64,000 nt of DNA, from the NCBI GenBank assembly GCA_016193485.1, contig JACPRZ010000007.1:1-64000 (forward strand), read 5' to 3'. Source of the stretch: Bacteroidota bacterium (lineage in GTDB: Bacteria; Bacteroidota; Bacteroidia; JACPRZ01). The position numbers and the translations under genes were made by a program. Below, one piece after another: positions 62,501-64,000 of this stretch. The notes under the pieces are model-generated. The model was not told where the DNA came from. It worked only from the letters and a program-made list of their open reading frames with translations, and did not search any database. Every line of letters starts with the position of its first letter. Positions within the stretch are counted from its first letter, which is position 1.

Positions 62501-64000
62501 GTCACAGAGCAACCTTTACTGTCACTTATGGTTACCGTATAAGCGCCTGCACATAATCCGGTCGTAATAGTTCCGGTGGAACCGTTAGACCACAAATAAG
62601 TGTATGGAGAAGTTCCGCCTGATGGATTTGCATTTGCGTTTCCATTGCAGGATCCGTTACAGGTTACATTTGTCCCGGAAACTGAAACCGAAAGAATTAC
62701 CGGCTGGGTAATATTAGTATTGGCAGTTGCCGAACATCCGTTATTATCGGTAATTGTGACAGTAAATGTGCCGGTACATAACCCGGTAACCGAAGAATTA
62801 GTTGAACCGTTACTCCATGAATATGCATAAGGCAATACCCCCCCCGAACCTGAAGCGGTGGCGGAACCGTTGCACAAGCCGTTACAGGTAATATTATTTG
62901 AAGTTATAGAAACCGACAGTACAGTCGGCTGTGTCAGCGATACATTCACTGATGAATTACATCCATTCACATCGGTAACCAGCACAGAGTGATTTCCGGC
63001 CGGTAATCCGGTTGCATTTGAAGTGGTTTGCCCCGATGGCGACCACAGGTAAGTATAAGGCGGTTGCCCGTCAGTTACTAGTACGGTTGCGGTACCGGTG
63101 AACCCGCCAAAACAGGATATGTCCGAACTGCTTAGTATAGTAACAACCGGACCGGTATTATCTGCTACGGAAGCAGTAGCAGTTGCGGAGCAGCCATTGG
63201 CATCAGTAACGGTAACATTATAGTTACCCGACATCAATCCGGTTGCAGTTGATGTGGTTTGCGATCCGGCTGATACATCCCACAGATATGTATAAGGTAT
63301 CACTCCGTTTCCTGCATTTGCAGTTGCCGAACCATTGCTCTGACTGCAATTTGAATTTACGGTTGTTACCGATACCGTCACAGCGAGAGGTTGATTGACA
63401 GTTACGTTGGCCGTTGCAGTGCAACTCTTACTGTCGGTAACTGTAACCGTATAATTCCCTGCACAATATCCTGTAGCGGTAGCGCCAGTTTGTCCCCCGT
63501 TGCTCCATACGTACAAATATGGAATGGTCCCACCGGCAGGAGAAGCGGTGGCGGTTCCGTTGCAACTGCCAAAACATGTGGCAGTACCTCCCGTAGCGGT
63601 TACTGTAAGTACTACCGGCTGGGTAACGTTGGTTAATGCTGTCACCGTACAACCCTTATTGTCGGTTACCGTAACCGTATGATTTCCTGCGCAAAGACCT
63701 GATTTGACGGATGCAGTCCCCCCCCCGCTCCATAAATAATTATAGGGTGAGGTCCCCCCGGAAGGCGTGACTGTTGCCGAACCATTGCATAACCCGTTAC
63801 AGGTGACATTGTTTACGGATGAGGTTGCAGTGAGTACAGCCGGTTGATTGACAACAATATTTGCGGTAACGGTGCATCCTTTATTATCGGTTACTGTAAC
63901 CGTATGGTTGCCTGCGCATAAACCGCTTTTTGTACTTGAAGTTCCCCCCCCGTTCCATGCATAGGTATATGGTGAGGTTCCCCCGGCAGGAGTAACCGTT
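56593..64000 (-). CDS. Giant SprB-repeat adhesin with T9SS type B sorting domain (5' end beyond window)
   Basis: More than 2,460 residues are visible; the frame is open to the right edge, so the N-terminus is missing and the GTG at 63645 is not the true start. About 29 SprB repeats of ~75 residues (NxTCxGxCNGSATAxxSGGTPPYTYLWSNGQTTxxATGLCAGTYTVTVTDxxGC) are followed by Ig-like units and two PKD-type domains (YWQVSDGQTSTDQNPVFLF; WSWDFGDTASGD...NPVHTYDAIGNYIITLTV). The C-terminal sorting domain reads VLFAPNAFTPDGDGRNDYFLPEG...YSRWGDLIYRTSDLNKPWDGKANNG. By analogy with SprB it would be a surface adhesin for gliding or attachment. At least nine poly-C/G tracts of 8-9 bases encode PP or GGG positions of the repeats. 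Confidence 0.92.
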   Translation of the reverse strand, partial: TVTPAGGTSPYTYAWNGGGTSSTKSGLCAGNHTVTVTDNKGCTVTANIVVNQPAVLTATSSVNNVTCNGLCNGSATVTPSGGTSPYNYLWSGGGTASVKSGLCAGNHTVTVTDNKGCTVTALTNVTQPVVLTVTATGGTATCFGSCNGTATASPAGGTIPYLYVWSNGGQTGATATGYCAGNYTVTVTDSKSCTATANVTVNQPLAVTVSVTTVNSNCSQSNGSATANAGNGVIPYTYLWDVSAGSQTTSTATGLMSGNYNVTVTDANGCSATATASVADNTGPVVTILSSSDISCFGGFTGTATVLVTDGQPPYTYLWSPSGQTTSNATGLPAGNHSVLVTDVNGCNSSVNVSLTQPTVLSVSITSNNITCNGLCNGSATASGSGGVLPYAYSWSNGSTNSSVTGLCTGTFTVTITDNNGCSATANTNITQPVILSVSVSGTNVTCNGSCNGNANANPSGGTSPYTYLWSNGSTGTITTGLCAGAYTVTISDSKGCSVTGTVNVTQPSALSASISSQNDVTCNGQCNGFAQVSVSQGTSPYSYSWSNGQTNPLATGLCTGTFTVTATDANSCTATTQVIITQPAAISISLSATNVSCYGNSDGSTSVTASGGTAPYQYQWNDLNLQTTSSATGLDAGTFNLSVTDSKGCSVTGSISVTEPLEITLSFSTNGSNCNQADGSATVTVSSGSNPPFSYLWSANAASQTTNTASSLSAGSYTVTVTDAVGCTSAGTVTVSDLGSPSLSILSQGDASCNGSCDGFASVLVTGGTPPYSYTWNSIPAQTTATATGLCAGNYICNVVDPNNCNANIGVAIGQPSLLNLTIVSPSNASCFGLCDGQSTALASGGTSPYSYLWNDPFSQATQTATGLCPGNYSVAAVDDNGCTSDKPVTISQPAIISLTINPVDAHCGQPDGSALASASGGNGSYGYSWNNGQNNPNAVSLTAGSYTVTVTDIKGCTTTGSATVNNIPAGTAVITVTNPVSCYGNSNGSLAVSVAGATPPLSYLWSNGGIQSAVTGLSSGVFYVSATDFFGCLSTDSFNLTQPAQISILTGDGSEDCFGDCSGKVTATPSGGVSPFSYLWDDPLASQNIYAENLCAGTYNVTVTDNNGCAQTASASVTSPTPVSLSESHTDATCGAANGTGTVTASGGVTPYSYQWPAGQTTSAVNNLFAGTYLITVTDNTGCSSTILVPVSNPSGLNVIVLSSDSVNCNGGNDGSVVISVSGGTMPYTYQWNDPLNQTAPNAANLPAGTWIVTVTDATACQTGAPVTIFEPAPLGFSLTAVNPQCDGDCNGSASVTVSGGTPPYSYLWDDPQSQTISSPAGLCSGTVNLIITDANGCNELSVITLFDPLPMSVVTTVTSTICGPGCSGTASAFTTNGVSPFTYQWNDPANQLTQTAVNLCSGTYLVTVTDDDGCSFISSATVSQPATVTVSMASIGNNACYGNCSGWAQADATGGSPPYIYLWSNGQNLSQAINLCSGTYTVTVTDSSGCQDITGVTITQPLLLGGSITSNDISCYGACDGNAAVNISGGTSPYSYLWDDPSFQTTSSATGLCSGIFTLTVTDTNGCQQIFSVQITEPSPLTFTSSAIPSSCGNNNGQACLSVSGGEFPYVITWNDPYTQVGSCAFNLQAGAYIATIGDANGCVVSGPVTVNDISGVNIDSVIFNDVTCNGDSDGWAIVYVTGIAPPFTYLWKRGAVTVGTGSNITGLSGGNYTITVWDTNNCSNSSAIPVFEPTPPGAAVISKTNANCSGSCDGTAQAMAGGGITPYTFMWDGVQTTSNATGLCAGSHILEVTDGNGCQVILNAVITEPDPVLVSPTVTPITCSGTCNGMISLLPGPTGGTPYYLYQWTPLVGYGPSVSNLCPNQYIVVVTDVKGCTGGDTVLITDPLPLIADSITNPSTCGGDNGSAAVIASGGTVPYTYLWPDGQTNAIVTNLEARDPYWVTITDAVGCVTVIPVTVDDIPGPDNITVTATNLLCYNDNSGIAVAVVSGGTLPYTHSWPSGPDNDTITGLPAGVFIVTVSDANGCTITGGVSVTQPNLVFAMNVQPDTICFGQTGSVYASFNGGSPPYTYYWYDDGFPSTQGPHQVNPVSATDYEVYVEDANGCLSDTQVVSIAVRPQLTVSASSAGNICIGSSTVVTAFVSGGNNGPYSYLWSNNSPNQSITVSPSVSTTYTVTVTDGCSQPETASATVNINPYPAPAFTLSNLGGCTPFSVQVFDGSTISAGSIVSWYWQVSDGQTSTDQNPVFLFTNSGVNTVTLTVTSNMGCASSYTGINQITIYQSPAAYFTPVPGETTILWANIKFIDGSSAGVTSWSWDFGDTASGDLNYDTVENPVHTYDAIGNYIITLTVESSDGCVGAYADEVIVKEDYVLFAPNAFTPDGDGRNDYFLPEGLGIDPNNFTLYIYSRWGDLIYRTSDLNKPWDGKANNGTGLVQQDVYVWIITTSDPDGNNHKYVGHVTLVK

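Noticed and set aside
56593-64000. Regular ~225-base repetition that could be taken for a CRISPR or tandem DNA repeat
   Set aside because: The repetition is at the protein level (SprB domains), diverged at the DNA level, and lies in one long open frame.

Overview
The window is a chromosomal segment of an uncultured-type Bacteroidota (Bacteroidetes). Evidence for this is type IX secretion sorting domains (both the CHU_C/type B and the Por/type A kind), SprB repeats, Bacteroidetes-style promoters (TTTG-N20-TAnnTTTG), and lineage-typical families (DUF4296, HYC_CC_PP, DUF4846, MqnA of the futalosine menaquinone route). No rRNA, tRNA or CRISPR array was recognised.

Layout. 1-2.1 kb: the 3'-truncated end of a LegB-like sugar-nucleotide dehydratase gene and a decayed DUF4143 ATPase. 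2.5-9.8 kb: two T9SS-exported surface proteins around a probable surface-polysaccharide glycosyltransferase. 9.8-12.8 kb: a CoA-binding protein and a TRAP transporter set (TatT, DctP, DctQ) that lacks the large DctM permease. 12.8-17.1 kb: radC, purS, trmB, an alkyltransferase-like gene, an Mrp/ApbC ATPase and an outer-membrane protein. 17.1-21.0 kb: an HAE1-type RND pump and a PII-like gene, separated by an inverted-repeat-bounded GxxExxY (PD-(D/E)XK) cassette. 21-39 kb: signalling and housekeeping genes (SpoIIE phosphatase, TPR membrane protein, epimerase, EI24, mqnA, tatA, ruvC, GT2, OppC-like permease, prolyl oligopeptidase, sensor kinase, MscS). 39.2-49.1 kb: a copper/heavy-metal efflux operon (HYC_CC_PP protein, His/Met/Cys-rich protein, HMA protein, CusA, CusC, CusB), invaded by two different PD-(D/E)XK nuclease genes with repeat flanks.

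49.5-56.3 kb is the most unusual part. It reads as an integron gene-cassette array without a visible integrase (a CALIN). Four consecutive minus-strand cassettes each begin with a TTAGCNN/TTATGNG core site and each end with the exact complement of their own beginning, as the R'/R'' boxes of an attC must. One attC is intact (55001-55137) and another shares its conserved core. Three ORF-less group II intron relics sit precisely in the R'' boxes of the other three cassettes, on the opposite strand to the cassette genes. That is the behaviour known for group IIC-attC introns. Cargo: an orphan lipoprotein, a small protein with a retropepsin-like protease, an asparaginase-family enzyme paired with a membrane protein ending in a V4R-like domain, and an orphan coiled-coil protein. 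From 56.6 kb to the end runs the C-terminal part (>2,400 residues) of a giant SprB-repeat T9SS adhesin.

Two window-wide themes: (1) many short inverted-repeat elements, some bounding nuclease genes and some inserted in frame in proteins; (2) a large number of poly-G/poly-C tracts of 8-11 bases inside open frames. Coordinates of repeats and attC sites were read by eye; family assignments come from motif recognition, not from database searches.
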